From Prevotella sp. (GTDB lineage: Bacteria; Bacteroidota; Bacteroidia; Bacteroidales; Bacteroidaceae): DNA of 64,000 bases. This document shows, one piece after another, positions 44,001-51,497 of the stretch (positions are counted from its first letter, which is position 1; the number at the start of each line of letters is the position of its first letter). The stretch is taken from contig JAFTFO010000023.1 in the NCBI GenBank assembly GCA_017449495.1, positions 1-64,000 of the forward strand, in the 5' to 3' direction. The position numbers were made by a program, and so were the translations under genes. The notes under the pieces are model-generated. The model did no database searches, was not told the DNA's origin, and was given only the letters and a program-made list of their open reading frames with translations.

Positions 44001-44803
44001 CAGCCATGAACCGCGGCGTGAACTGGCAGTCTATCTCAGACCTCTACGTTGAGGATGCCGGCTACTTCCGTCTGCAGAACCTGACTGTCGGCTACGACTT
44101 CACAAAGAATCTGTTGAAGCGCTCTCCGTTTGAGCAGCTCCGCGTTTACTTCGCAGCACAGAACCTCTTCACCATCACCAACTACAAGGGTATGGATCCT
44201 GAGAACGGTATGGCACTCAACGGTAATGAGCCTTGGGTAACAGGTGTTGACGTAGGTAACTATCCGCAGCCCCGTACCTACATGGTCGGTGTGAACATCA
44301 AGTTCAAGGCTAAGGAGGACAAGAAGCCTGCAACTGCAGCTCCCGCTCCTGTCTACCAGCTGAACAACGACGAGATCGACCGCCTGAACGCTGAGATTGC
44401 TCGTCTGAACGCTGAGAACGCTAATCTGCGCAACCAGAAGCCCGAGAAGGAAGTCATCACCGTCAAGGAGACCGCTACCTTCCCGTATCTGGTGAACTTC
44501 GTGGTCGACAAGACCGACGTGGTGAACCGTGAGCTGGTGAACCTGAAGACTGTAGCTGAGATGATCAAGGCTACTCCAGACAAGAAGTACAGTGTGATTG
44601 GCTATGCTGACAACACCACTGGTACTGCAGAGCGTAACACCCTGCTTGCCAAGGAGCGTTCACAGAACGTCTATGACATCCTGATCCGCGAGTATGGTGT
44701 GTCTGCAAGCAGCCTCGTACTCGACTCTAAGGGTGGTGTGGACAACATGTACCTGAACGACCCGCAGCTGAGCCGCTCAGTGATCATCTCTGAGGTGAAG
44801 TAA
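41063..44803 (+). CDS. SusC-like TonB-dependent transporter fused to a C-terminal OmpA-like domain
   Basis: 1246 residues. A signal peptide, a carboxypeptidase-regulatory-like domain (ITGTVVDAMGPVIGASVVEKGTTNG), DEVVVVGYGVQKKK, plug (IRGAGTNGDTKPLYVIDGVSGG, IDVLKDAASCAIYGSAAANGVILVTTK) and barrel end near residue 1082 (YMVGVNIKFK). An Ala/Pro linker, a heptad-like coiled coil (DEIDRLNAEIARLNAENANLRN, about 1102-1123) and an OmpA-like domain follow (about 1139-1246). In the latter, GYADNTTGTAERNTLLAKERSQNV retains the Asp and Arg used by OmpA domains to bind peptidoglycan. The tail would lie in the periplasm and could tether the transporter to the cell wall. Codons favour ggt and gct, as in strongly expressed genes. 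Confidence 0.9.
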   Translation: MNRKFRKTALLMSALALLGLGYSSNANAAGAPQEIQQATKKITGTVVDAMGPVIGASVVEKGTTNGTVTDFDGNFSLNVNEGATIVVSFIGFETQEIKVGSQSNFQITMQDDNAVLDEVVVVGYGVQKKKLVTGATVEVKGEDIAKLNTTQVLGALQSQSPGVSIQANSGQPGDGFKIAIRGAGTNGDTKPLYVIDGVSGGDINNLNPADIERIDVLKDAASCAIYGSAAANGVILVTTKQGKAGKVEVSYDGNLGWSNIYRLPQLLTAGQYMQVMDLVRFQTGESARDWSQYFQGQESLLAAYQNGSNPGTDWVEALRNKNAVTTSHSLNVAGGGDLSKFSIGAGYQYQDGAFGGEYAKSDYRRFTLRVNSDHVILRSADNSFDVIKVGENIYYSHKQNQGIQIGNQYSNVLSTALRGNPLIPIYNADGGYFGYNDLKNMGMFNYTSYASNPILNLINSQSANNKSISHGLNAVGYVEIQPIKGLTYRGQINYNQSSWTWRAYLPVYKINDQGDMRTTDQATNQIGTGWGWGTTNTLNYKFDLSDHHFDILAGTEYGESRPDFGFSMSATASDAIVGDLKHAYMDMMKKNTSATVSGSPYGDSRGMSYFGRLNYDFAEKYMFTAIFRADGSSVFAPGHRWGYFPSFSAGWVVSNEKFMQSTSDWLSFLKLRAGWGQNGNKNIGAFQYEAAFKYDAYSMYSFNSEKDEPSKGAALSRLKNEELTWETSEQLDLGFDARFLGGKLSLVFDWYKKTTKDLLLQVPVSPSTGFDTQLRNAGTVENKGIEVALNWRDQIGKDFEYNIGYNIAYNKNKVTEVNSSQKYNNGGNDLLAQGTGYMARFEEGQPIGYFWGYKTAGPIQNASELASYISTLKDGNAANSLQGTDLKVGDLKFVDTNGDGMINADDKTYLGDPNPDVTMGITLGAAYKGFDLNVTGYAALGQQVARSYRKFTDGEYENYSTEVFDYWTGEGTSSKFPQLAAMNRGVNWQSISDLYVEDAGYFRLQNLTVGYDFTKNLLKRSPFEQLRVYFAAQNLFTITNYKGMDPENGMALNGNEPWVTGVDVGNYPQPRTYMVGVNIKFKAKEDKKPATAAPAPVYQLNNDEIDRLNAEIARLNAENANLRNQKPEKEVITVKETATFPYLVNFVVDKTDVVNRELVNLKTVAEMIKATPDKKYSVIGYADNTTGTAERNTLLAKERSQNVYDILIREYGVSASSLVLDSKGGVDNMYLNDPQLSRSVIISEVK

Positions 44804-44842
44804 TCATTTGAACTTTCAAACATTTAACTCAGATAATAGAAA

Positions 44843-46630
44843 ATGAAAAAGATATATTTATTAGTTGCTGCCGCTGTCACACTTGGACTTGCTTCCTGTG
44901 ACATCGACAATGTTGAGAACATCGGCGAAATGTCTACGAGTGAATACCCGAAGACTGACAGCCACGTTCAGGACGTGTTGGCCGGTGTCTATCAGAATTT
45001 GAACACGACACATGCCAACCCGCAGGAGTCTTTCCTCTACGCAGCCTGTCTGGCCTCTGATGACCAGTTCGGTGGTGGTGGTACCAACGATAAGTTGATG
45101 CAGGCTGAAGACTTGCTCTGCAACTACAACGCAGATATGACCAACAATTTCTACACACAGCGTTATTCTGGTATTGCCCGTGCTAACACACTGATCAAAG
45201 TGCTAAGTGAAGCTGAAGGCATTGCAGAAGATGTAAAGAGCAAAGGTCTTGCAGAATCTTATTTCCTTCGCGCTTTCTACTATTACGAACTGGCTTCCAT
45301 GTACGGCAATGTTCCCCTGATTCTCGATCCCGAGCAGGAAGATAACAGCCAAGGCGACATTAAGGTCCTTTGGGGACAGATTCTGATGGATCTCCGGAAT
45401 GCATGCGATATGCTGCCAAGCGAGACTCGCACCGATGGTCGTGTCGACAAATATACAGCAGAAGCAATGTTAACTCGCGCATTCTTGTTCTATACTGGTA
45501 TGTACGGCAATGGTACAGACATTGCAGCTCTGACAAGCACGACTTACAGCCCGCTGCAATCAGTTGATCTGCCCGACGGTACTACCTTAACTAAACAGGA
45601 TGTAATTAACTACATTGACGATTGTGTAAACAACTCTAGTTATGAGCTCGTTCCTGATTTCCGGAACCTTTGGGCATATACAAATAAACTTGTTGTAGAC
45701 GAATATCCTTACACAAAGGGACAGGATTTGAAATGGGTAGAGAACGAGAATGGTGTCAACCCAGAGTCAATGTTCGCCATCAAATTTAACAAACTGGCCT
45801 CTTGGCAGACCACTATCGGTTATGCTAACGGTATCGCTCTGCACTTCGGTGTACGCGGCGGTCAGGATTATGGCAACACATTCCCATTTGGACAGGGTTG
45901 GGGTGCTGGTCCTGTTGCTCCGAACCTCGTCAACGACTGGAAAGCTGCAGAACCTAATGATATGCGTTTGAAGGCTACAATCTGTCAGGTTAATGATACT
46001 GAGGAGATGCCTGCTTACAACTATGGCGGTTGGGCAGACTTTGTACAGGAGACCGATTATTACTCAAAGAAGTGGTCACCCATCTGTGCAAAGAACAAAG
46101 GTTATGTAAAGGGTGAAGACGGACAGGATCCCCCCGAATACATAGCATGCTTTGAAACTGGTATGTATCCTGGCAAATGGGAAACTTCAGGAGAGAACAA
46201 CTTCCAGTTGTCTAATATCCACGACCTCGTGCTGATTCGTTTTGCTGACGCTCTTCTGATGCAGAGTGAGCTGAAAGAGGATGTATCTGGTATTAATAAG
46301 GTACGCGCAAGAGCTGGCCTCGATCCCATCAGCAGTTATTCTCTGCAGGCTCTGCAGAACGAGCGCCGCTGGGAGTTTGCCTGTGAGGGTATCCGCTGGA
46401 ATGACATCCGTCGCTGGCATATTGCTTCAATCGCTCTGGCTAAGCAGGAAGGACAGCCCATCTATTATTGCGGAAGTCCTGCAACTAATGATGCTCATAA
46501 TGGTGGCTACGCTGCCCGTTACAATGCTACGGCCGGTTTCCAGAAGATGCCTGAGACCCAGATTGCCCTCGGTACAGTCAAGCAGAACGACGGATGGAGC
46601 GATGCTTCTTCTGAATATACTGGCTGGTAA
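44843..46630 (+). CDS. SusD/RagB-like surface lipoprotein
   Basis: 595 residues, lipobox TLGLASCD. Typical segments are KGLAESYFLRAFYYYELASMYGNVPLIL, TAEAMLTRAFLFYTGMYG, LVLIRFADALLMQSELKEDVSGINKVRARAGLDPI and NERRWEFACEGIRWNDIRRW. It is the expected lid of the SusC-OmpA transporter 39 bp upstream. Confidence 0.92.
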   Translation: MKKIYLLVAAAVTLGLASCDIDNVENIGEMSTSEYPKTDSHVQDVLAGVYQNLNTTHANPQESFLYAACLASDDQFGGGGTNDKLMQAEDLLCNYNADMTNNFYTQRYSGIARANTLIKVLSEAEGIAEDVKSKGLAESYFLRAFYYYELASMYGNVPLILDPEQEDNSQGDIKVLWGQILMDLRNACDMLPSETRTDGRVDKYTAEAMLTRAFLFYTGMYGNGTDIAALTSTTYSPLQSVDLPDGTTLTKQDVINYIDDCVNNSSYELVPDFRNLWAYTNKLVVDEYPYTKGQDLKWVENENGVNPESMFAIKFNKLASWQTTIGYANGIALHFGVRGGQDYGNTFPFGQGWGAGPVAPNLVNDWKAAEPNDMRLKATICQVNDTEEMPAYNYGGWADFVQETDYYSKKWSPICAKNKGYVKGEDGQDPPEYIACFETGMYPGKWETSGENNFQLSNIHDLVLIRFADALLMQSELKEDVSGINKVRARAGLDPISSYSLQALQNERRWEFACEGIRWNDIRRWHIASIALAKQEGQPIYYCGSPATNDAHNGGYAARYNATAGFQKMPETQIALGTVKQNDGWSDASSEYTGW

Positions 46631-46660
46631 TTCACTAACCCTTTAAACAGAACAAAAAAG

Positions 46661-48190
46661 ATGAAAAAACAAATATTATTCATGGTTGCAGCCCTCGGCT
46701 TGCTGACTGCCTGCGACCCATCAAAGGACAGCATTGGCATGCCGGGCAACTCTGACCTGACAGGCGAACAGCTGGCAAGCGGTTTCTCTGTAGTACAGTA
46801 TGCCGATGAGGAATATACAACAGAGGCTGCCGATGGTAACTACTTTACATTTACGACCTCACCCTCTCGTGTGGTGACCATCTATCAGTTGGATGATGAA
46901 GGCATTCGTAATGATCTTGCCTCCGGTAAGGCTAATGGCAAGTTCAAGATTGTGCCGAAGCGCGGTAATCCAACCACACAGACTTATTACATTGAGACCA
47001 AGGATTTCAATGGTAATATCATCACAGGTACGAAGACTGCCAACGTCTATGTTCCTCAAGAATTGGAGCCTTACATGCGTCTGTTGGCTACAGACTCTTA
47101 TGGCTCTAAGACCTGGAAGTGGGATACCGAGTTCCGTGAGGATGGTGCAGTATGGGGTAACGCTGGTTATGCCGCTGGTGACGATTGGACAAGCGGCATC
47201 TGGTGGGGTTCAAATCCTGAAGGACTCACAACCCAACTTAACCATTCCGAGACTGGTGTTGCTACAGGTGAAGAAAGCTCTGCTGCTACAATGGTCATTT
47301 ATGATGACGGCAATGTTGCCTGCTTCGATGCTGGTGGTAATCAGATTCGTAAGGGTAAGATTCAGGGTGTGGACGGCTGGACTGGCGAACGTAACAACGC
47401 TTCTGCCGATGGTTCTCAAGCAAATTGGTCGTACGGTACTTTGATAACGACAGAAGGCGCTATTCTTTGGCCGTTCCAGATTAATAACCACAGTGATGGT
47501 CACGACAACACGCTCTATCCCACTCGCTTTGAAATCCTTCAGTTGGATGCAAACCACATGAAGTTAATGTATCCACAGGCCGGTGTTGGTGGCTGGGGTG
47601 AAGCTACTTGGTGGGCCTTCAAGAGCAACTCTGACCCTGAGGCCGCTTTGACAGGCTTTGATGCCAAGGCATGGACCTGGGATACCGAGTTCCGTGAGGA
47701 TGGAGCAGTCTGGGGTAATGCTGGTTATGCTGCTGGTGAAGACTGGACAAGTGGTATCTGGTGGGGTTCTAATCCTGAAGGACTTACAACTCAGTTGAAT
47801 CACTCTGACACAGGTGAAGCTACTGGTGAAGAGAGTTCAGATGCCTATATGACTTTTGACTGGAAGTCTGGTAAGGTGACATCTTATAATGCAGCTGGCA
47901 CAGCGATTCGTTCTGGTAACTTTGGAATTACGAACTGGAATGAGAACCGCGGAATACCTTCTGCAGAAGGATCACAGGCTAATTGGTCTTATGGTACGCT
48001 GACTACGGACGCAGGTTCTATCCTCTGGCCGTTCCAGATTAATAACCATAGTGATGGCCACGATAATACGACCTGTCCGACAACCTTCGAGATCTTGCAA
48101 CTTGACGCAGACCACATGAAGTTAATGTACCCGCAAGCTGGTGTAGGTGGCTGGGGTGAAGCTACATGGTGGGCCTTCAAGAAGAAGTAA
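46661..48190 (+). CDS. Surface lipoprotein with two tandem modules
   Basis: 509 residues, lipobox LLTACDPS. Residues about 25-145 form an N-terminal Ig-like part. Two modules of about 175 residues follow (from nucleotides 47107 and 47665), each with W-WDTEFREDGAVWGNAGYAAG, SGIWWGSNPEGL, GSQANWSYGTL, ILWPFQINNHSDGHDN and GGWGEATWWAFK. The copies are so alike that the duplication must be recent or kept by conversion. The gene's place after SusC/SusD and its many tryptophans fit a SusE/F-type glycan-binding protein. I do not recognise the module family. Confidence 0.8.
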   Translation: MKKQILFMVAALGLLTACDPSKDSIGMPGNSDLTGEQLASGFSVVQYADEEYTTEAADGNYFTFTTSPSRVVTIYQLDDEGIRNDLASGKANGKFKIVPKRGNPTTQTYYIETKDFNGNIITGTKTANVYVPQELEPYMRLLATDSYGSKTWKWDTEFREDGAVWGNAGYAAGDDWTSGIWWGSNPEGLTTQLNHSETGVATGEESSAATMVIYDDGNVACFDAGGNQIRKGKIQGVDGWTGERNNASADGSQANWSYGTLITTEGAILWPFQINNHSDGHDNTLYPTRFEILQLDANHMKLMYPQAGVGGWGEATWWAFKSNSDPEAALTGFDAKAWTWDTEFREDGAVWGNAGYAAGEDWTSGIWWGSNPEGLTTQLNHSDTGEATGEESSDAYMTFDWKSGKVTSYNAAGTAIRSGNFGITNWNENRGIPSAEGSQANWSYGTLTTDAGSILWPFQINNHSDGHDNTTCPTTFEILQLDADHMKLMYPQAGVGGWGEATWWAFKKK

Positions 48191-48213
48191 TTCTCACATA
48201 CCTCTATATCATT

Positions 48214-48246
48214 CCGCCCCGGGCTCACCGCCCGGGGCGGTTTGCG
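48214..48246 (+). terminator. Rho-independent terminator after the SusC-OmpA operon
   Basis: An 11-bp G/C stem (48214-48224 with 48230-48240), 5-nt loop, then TTTGCG. A variant copy lies at 48868-48894. Confidence 0.8.
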
Positions 48247-48264
48247 TAAATAATAATCGAAAGA

Positions 48265-48296
48265 TTTGCTTTTTTCGGAAATAGTTCGTATCTTTG
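48265..48296 (+). promoter_or_regulatory. Promoter of the small membrane protein genes
   Basis: TTTG (48265-48268), 20 bp, TATCTTTG (48289-48296). The 125-nt leader includes a tiny frame MKKQKN (48340-48360) that looks like the beginning of the preceding lipoprotein gene's start region. Confidence 0.6.
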
Positions 48297-48420
48297 CAGC
48301 GTCGTAAGACACATTGTATAACTTTAACACTATTAGATTATGAAAAAACAAAAAAACTGAAATTTGTGTTAAATCCCCAAGATTACTTGGTAGTATGAAA
48401 CTTTATATCTACCTTTGCCA

Positions 48421-48693
48421 ATGACTACGAGGAGAGAACGGGCAAAAGTCCAAAAAACTCAACAGGACAGTATTACGACTGTTGCTGTGGCAAATACAGG
48501 CAAAGAACATCCAATAGCCAAGAAAATGGGTGATTTCTTTATTGATGTTGCTAAGTTGGTTATAGGTGGTGTTATCCTTGCTGGTTTAATGAAACAAGAC
48601 ATTGTCTACGCCTTGCTGGCGCTATGTGCTTTGGGTGCTGTTTCTGCCTTTGTGGGATTAGGTATTTATTTAATAAAAGTGTCTAACAGATAA
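48421..48693 (+). CDS. Small membrane protein, DUF6722-like
   Basis: About 90 residues: a charged, Thr/Gln-rich N-terminal 30, then GDFFIDVAKLVIGGVILAGLM and a second transmembrane helix (YALLALCALGAVSAFVGLGIYLI). The MGDFFIDVAK helix fits the DUF6722 family of Bacteroidales. Function unknown. Start at ATG 48421; the frame opens two codons earlier. Confidence 0.65.
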   Translation: MTTRRERAKVQKTQQDSITTVAVANTGKEHPIAKKMGDFFIDVAKLVIGGVILAGLMKQDIVYALLALCALGAVSAFVGLGIYLIKVSNR

Positions 48694-48704
48694 ATTGTAT
48701 TAGT

Positions 48705-48800
48705 ATGAATTTGGCAATTCTATTTTTAATCATGACAGCAATAGCCATTGCAATATGGATAGGCACTGCTATCTATCTTAGAGTCAAGGAAGGTTATTAA
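48705..48800 (+). CDS. 31-residue single-span membrane peptide
   Basis: ATG 48705 to TAA 48800 reads MNLAILFLIMTAIAIAIWIG and ends TAIYLRVKEGY. It is almost entirely one transmembrane helix with a short basic tail. It starts 11 bp after the DUF6722-like gene, suggesting cotranslation or a two-part membrane complex. Small size limits certainty. Confidence 0.55.
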   Translation: MNLAILFLIMTAIAIAIWIGTAIYLRVKEGY

Positions 48801-48867
48801 TATTCAGAGTCTGGAAATTCAGGAAGATGAAAAAGTAATCTCCTGTAGATTCTAACCTATTATTCTT

Positions 48868-48894
48868 CCGCCCCGAGCAGTGAGCTCGGGGCGG
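48868..48894 (+). terminator. Rho-independent terminator before the MNT/HEPN pair
   Basis: CCGCCCCGAGC (48868-48878), loop of 5, GCTCGGGGCGG (48884-48894), then TTTGCTT. Same stem length and loop size as at 48214. Confidence 0.8.
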
Positions 48895-48918
48895 TTTGCT
48901 TAAATAATCACCAAAACG

Positions 48919-48950
48919 TTTGGCGGTTTCGGAAATAATGCGTACCTTTG
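48919..48950 (+). promoter_or_regulatory. Promoter of the MNT/HEPN pair
   Basis: TTTG (48919-48922), 20 bp, TACCTTTG (48943-48950), 15 bp before the ATG. Confidence 0.65.
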
Positions 48951-48965
48951 CTCACGAATAAAATA

Positions 48966-49292
48966 ATGAACCAGATGAAAAAGGAGGGCAATCAAGTTAT
49001 CGACCTTATAACGACTACGATTAGGGAAAGAGAACCTAATGCTGAAATTATTCTGTATGGTAGTCGGGCTCGTGGGGAGGCGAGAAAAGACTCTGATTGG
49101 GACATTGTTGTCATATTGGACAAACCTAACATCAACTTCCTTGAGAAAGGTGAAATAGACTATGCTCTTTGGACGAAAGGGCTTGAGATAGGTGAAGAGA
49201 TTAATACATTAGAGTATACGAGAAGCCAATGGAAGAATCTTCCACCTTCCTTATTTAAGTTGAATGTACAAAAAGAGGGCATAAGATTATGA
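48966..49292 (+). CDS. MNT-type nucleotidyltransferase (antitoxin)
   Basis: 108 residues of the minimal nucleotidyltransferase fold with the signature LYGSRARGEARKDSDWDIVV (GS-G-SD-D; catalytic aspartates in SDWDIVV). In MNT/HEPN modules this protein modifies or masks the HEPN RNase. Start at ATG 48966, after the -7 box. It overlaps the HEPN gene by 4 bp (ATGA). Confidence 0.85.
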   Translation: MNQMKKEGNQVIDLITTTIREREPNAEIILYGSRARGEARKDSDWDIVVILDKPNINFLEKGEIDYALWTKGLEIGEEINTLEYTRSQWKNLPPSLFKLNVQKEGIRL

Positions 49293-49693
49293 GTTTGTCA
49301 AATGATGACCGGAAAGCATTAGTAGAATACCGGATAGAGAAAGCAAGGAAATCATTCGAGGAAGCGCAGAAGGTGGCAGCCATCTCACTTTGGGACTTGG
49401 CTGCAAACAGGTTATATTATGCGTTGTATCATGCAACATCAGCACTTTTATTGAGTGAAGGGCTTACAAGTCATACACATAAAGGCCTGTTGGCACAGAT
49501 TAGCTTGAACTTTGTTAAAGATGGTCGCCTCACATTGGAGGAAGGAAAACTTATCAGACAGATGTTTAATATGCGCCATGAGGGAGATTATGAAGATTTT
49601 GAGGAAGCCAGTGAAGAGGACATTATGGAAGCCGCTCCTAAGGTTAAGCAATTAGTAGAAAAGCTTATTGGAATAAATAAGTTGTCAAAATAA
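49289..49693 (+). CDS. HEPN-domain protein (toxin partner)
   Basis: 134 residues, all-helical HEPN of the UPF0332 type. The putative active motif is RLYYALYHA (Arg, six residues, His). The pairing with a MNT gene and the 4-bp overlap are typical of the widespread HEPN/MNT toxin-antitoxin modules, where the HEPN part can be an RNase. Confidence 0.85.
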   Translation: MSLSNDDRKALVEYRIEKARKSFEEAQKVAAISLWDLAANRLYYALYHATSALLLSEGLTSHTHKGLLAQISLNFVKDGRLTLEEGKLIRQMFNMRHEGDYEDFEEASEEDIMEAAPKVKQLVEKLIGINKLSK

Positions 49694-49716
49694 TCCCTCG
49701 AAAATTTTAACGTTAG

Positions 49717-49782
49717 CGTTTGAGTATAGGCAAACGGTTGTTTGAGTATAGGCAAACGGTCGTTTGAGTATAGGCAAACGGT
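49717..49782. repeat. Three tandem 22-bp hairpin units
   Basis: CGTTTGAGTATAGGCAAACG plus GT, repeated three times at exactly 22-bp spacing (49717, 49739, 49761; the second begins T). Each unit is itself a small palindrome (CGTTTG/CAAACG). It lies upstream of the DUF6057 operon. Confidence 0.85.
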
Positions 49783-49809
49783 AGTAAGGATAGGGTAAAA
49801 CCCCTGTGA

Positions 49810-49892
49810 TGATGCCTGATAACCCCTATAACCAGGCATCAGTATCCCAGTTAGAAGGCATCAGCAACAACGTTACAAGGCATCAGCAACAA
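49810..49892. repeat. Hairpin and second 22-bp-period array
   Basis: TGATGCCTG (49810-49818) pairs with CAGGCATCA (49833-49841). GGCATCAG then recurs at 49835, 49857 and 49879, again at 22-bp spacing; AAGGCATCAGCAACAA occurs twice (49855, 49877). It ends about 50 bp before the -33 box at 49943. Confidence 0.75.
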
Positions 49893-49942
49893 TATAAGAA
49901 GATAGGCTGCATCTCGGTAATATAAAGAAAAATAAGTATTTC

Positions 49943-49974
49943 TTTGGTATTTCGCTCGATTTGCACTACCTTTG
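49943..49974 (+). promoter_or_regulatory. Promoter of the DUF6057/propeller operon
   Basis: TTTG (49943-49946), 20 bp, TACCTTTG (49967-49974), with the start codon only 8 bp further on, so the leader is very short. Confidence 0.65.
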
Positions 49975-49982
49975 CAGCGTTT

Positions 49983-51497
49983 ATGACGAAAAGGATTGGA
50001 CGATACTTGGATTGGGGCGTGTCGGTGCTGCTGGGCATCGGCGTGTTCCTGTTCTGGTATGTGGGCTATCCCCATGCCCTGTCGTATCAGGAGCAGTATC
50101 AGCTGTTCCTGTGGACGGGCGACTACTTCTTAGAAAAGATGAGCCTGCCCGGTGGCTTCGCCGACTGGCTCGGGGAGTTCATCGTGCAGTTCTATTATAT
50201 AGAATGGCTCGGGGCACTGCTGCTGGCATTGCTGTTCGTGATGCTCCAGCGGCTTACAACTCATGGGGACAGGTCCCGTGAGTTTGAGAGCGTTAAACTC
50301 ACGGGACCTGTCCCCATGAGTTTGAGTTTAGTGCCTGTGGGTATTGTGTGGTGGCTGATGGGCGATATCAACGTGCTGTTGTCGCTGCCGGTGGCGATAG
50401 TGCTGGCGCTGGCATTGGCAAGTATCCGATGGCTCAGGGGGCTCTGGTGGCTCGACATCCTCATCGTTCCCATTGCCTATTGGCTCATCGGGCCGATGGT
50501 GTGGCTATATGTCATCGTCAGAGTGGTGCAACTGAGCTGGAAGCACCTGTGGACGGCAGGGTGGCTCGTGGCGGTGCAGCTAATGGTCTATGCCTGGCTG
50601 TTGCCGCAATGGCCGATGGAGATGGCGATGACGGGCCTCAGCTACTATCGTATTCCCCTGCACTACCCGCAATGGTCGGGCTATGACAAGGACATGTATG
50701 AGCTGATACGGATGGACTATCTGGTCAGGAACGAGCGTTGGGACGAGATCGTGAAACGGGCTCAGGACCATGAGGTGCGGACACCGTTCTGGTCGAACTG
50801 CGTCAACCTGGCCCTCTCGCAGAAGCGACTGCTGGCAGACCGTATGTTCGACTTCTACCAGAGTGGTGAGGATGCGCTGGTCATGCCCCGCACCCGAGAC
50901 CTGACATCGATGCTTCCTGCTGCCGAAGCCTTCTGGCGCCTGGGGATGGTGAACTCGGCTCAGCGCTATATGTTCGACACCCAAGAGTCTATCCTCAATG
51001 CCAAGAAGAGTGGTCGCTGCACCAAGCGCATCGCCGAGTGCATGATCGTGAACGGTCATTACCAGACGGCCGCCAAGCAACTCGACTTATTAAAGAAGAG
51101 CCTCTTCTATCGCAGTTGGGCGAAGGAGGCCGAGGCGCTGATGAAGGATGAGGCGAAGGTCAACGCCCATCCTATCTACGGCAAACTGCGCAAGCTGAGA
51201 TACCAGAACGACTTCCTTTACAGCTATGACGAGATAGACAAGATGTTCGGTCTGCTGTTTATGAACAACCAAGAGAACAAGATGGCCCTCGACTACTTCA
51301 TGGGACAGATGCTCCTGAAGGGAGAGATACAGGGATTCCAACAGTATATGGGCTGGGTGCAGCAGTATGGCGGCTACCGCCAGATGCCGTTGGGCTATCA
51401 GGATGCGATGCGCTGTATCCAGATGCAGGGCCGAGTGACGGGCTCTGCCTACGCCAAGTATGTGCAACAGATGACAGGAAGGAGGGCCGAGCGATGA
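49983..51497 (+). CDS. DUF6057-like membrane protein (copy 1)
   Basis: About 504 residues. The N-terminus has a family-like segment (FLFWYVGYPHALSYQEQYQLFLWTGDYF, GEFIVQFYY) followed by several transmembrane helices. From about residue 220 is a soluble helical, TPR-like part (RNERWDEIVKRAQDHE, ERLGMVNSAQRYMF-type helices, NGHYQTAAKQLDLLKKSLFYRSWAKEAEALM). Function unknown. A 65-bp perfect palindrome is read in frame in a membrane loop (about residues 92-114). The stop overlaps the start of the propeller gene (ATGA), as in the other two pairs. Start ATG 49983, just after the promoter. Confidence 0.75.
   Translation: MTKRIGRYLDWGVSVLLGIGVFLFWYVGYPHALSYQEQYQLFLWTGDYFLEKMSLPGGFADWLGEFIVQFYYIEWLGALLLALLFVMLQRLTTHGDRSREFESVKLTGPVPMSLSLVPVGIVWWLMGDINVLLSLPVAIVLALALASIRWLRGLWWLDILIVPIAYWLIGPMVWLYVIVRVVQLSWKHLWTAGWLVAVQLMVYAWLLPQWPMEMAMTGLSYYRIPLHYPQWSGYDKDMYELIRMDYLVRNERWDEIVKRAQDHEVRTPFWSNCVNLALSQKRLLADRMFDFYQSGEDALVMPRTRDLTSMLPAAEAFWRLGMVNSAQRYMFDTQESILNAKKSGRCTKRIAECMIVNGHYQTAAKQLDLLKKSLFYRSWAKEAEALMKDEAKVNAHPIYGKLRKLRYQNDFLYSYDEIDKMFGLLFMNNQENKMALDYFMGQMLLKGEIQGFQQYMGWVQQYGGYRQMPLGYQDAMRCIQMQGRVTGSAYAKYVQQMTGRRAER
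50258..50322. repeat. Perfect palindromic element inside DUF6057 copy 1
   Basis: Two 28-bp arms (50258-50285, 50295-50322) are exact reverse complements around a 9-bp spacer; the arm core is GGGGACAGGTCCC. It is translated in frame as THGDRSREFESVKLTGPVPM. No other copy is seen in the window. Confidence 0.9.

Noticed and set aside
48340..48360. Six-codon frame MKKQKN in a leader
   Set aside because: Too short to support; it resembles a copied gene start. Kept only as a note in the promoter entry.
49717..49782. Possible CRISPR-like array
   Set aside because: Units are directly abutting with no unique spacers and no cas genes nearby; it is a simple tandem array.
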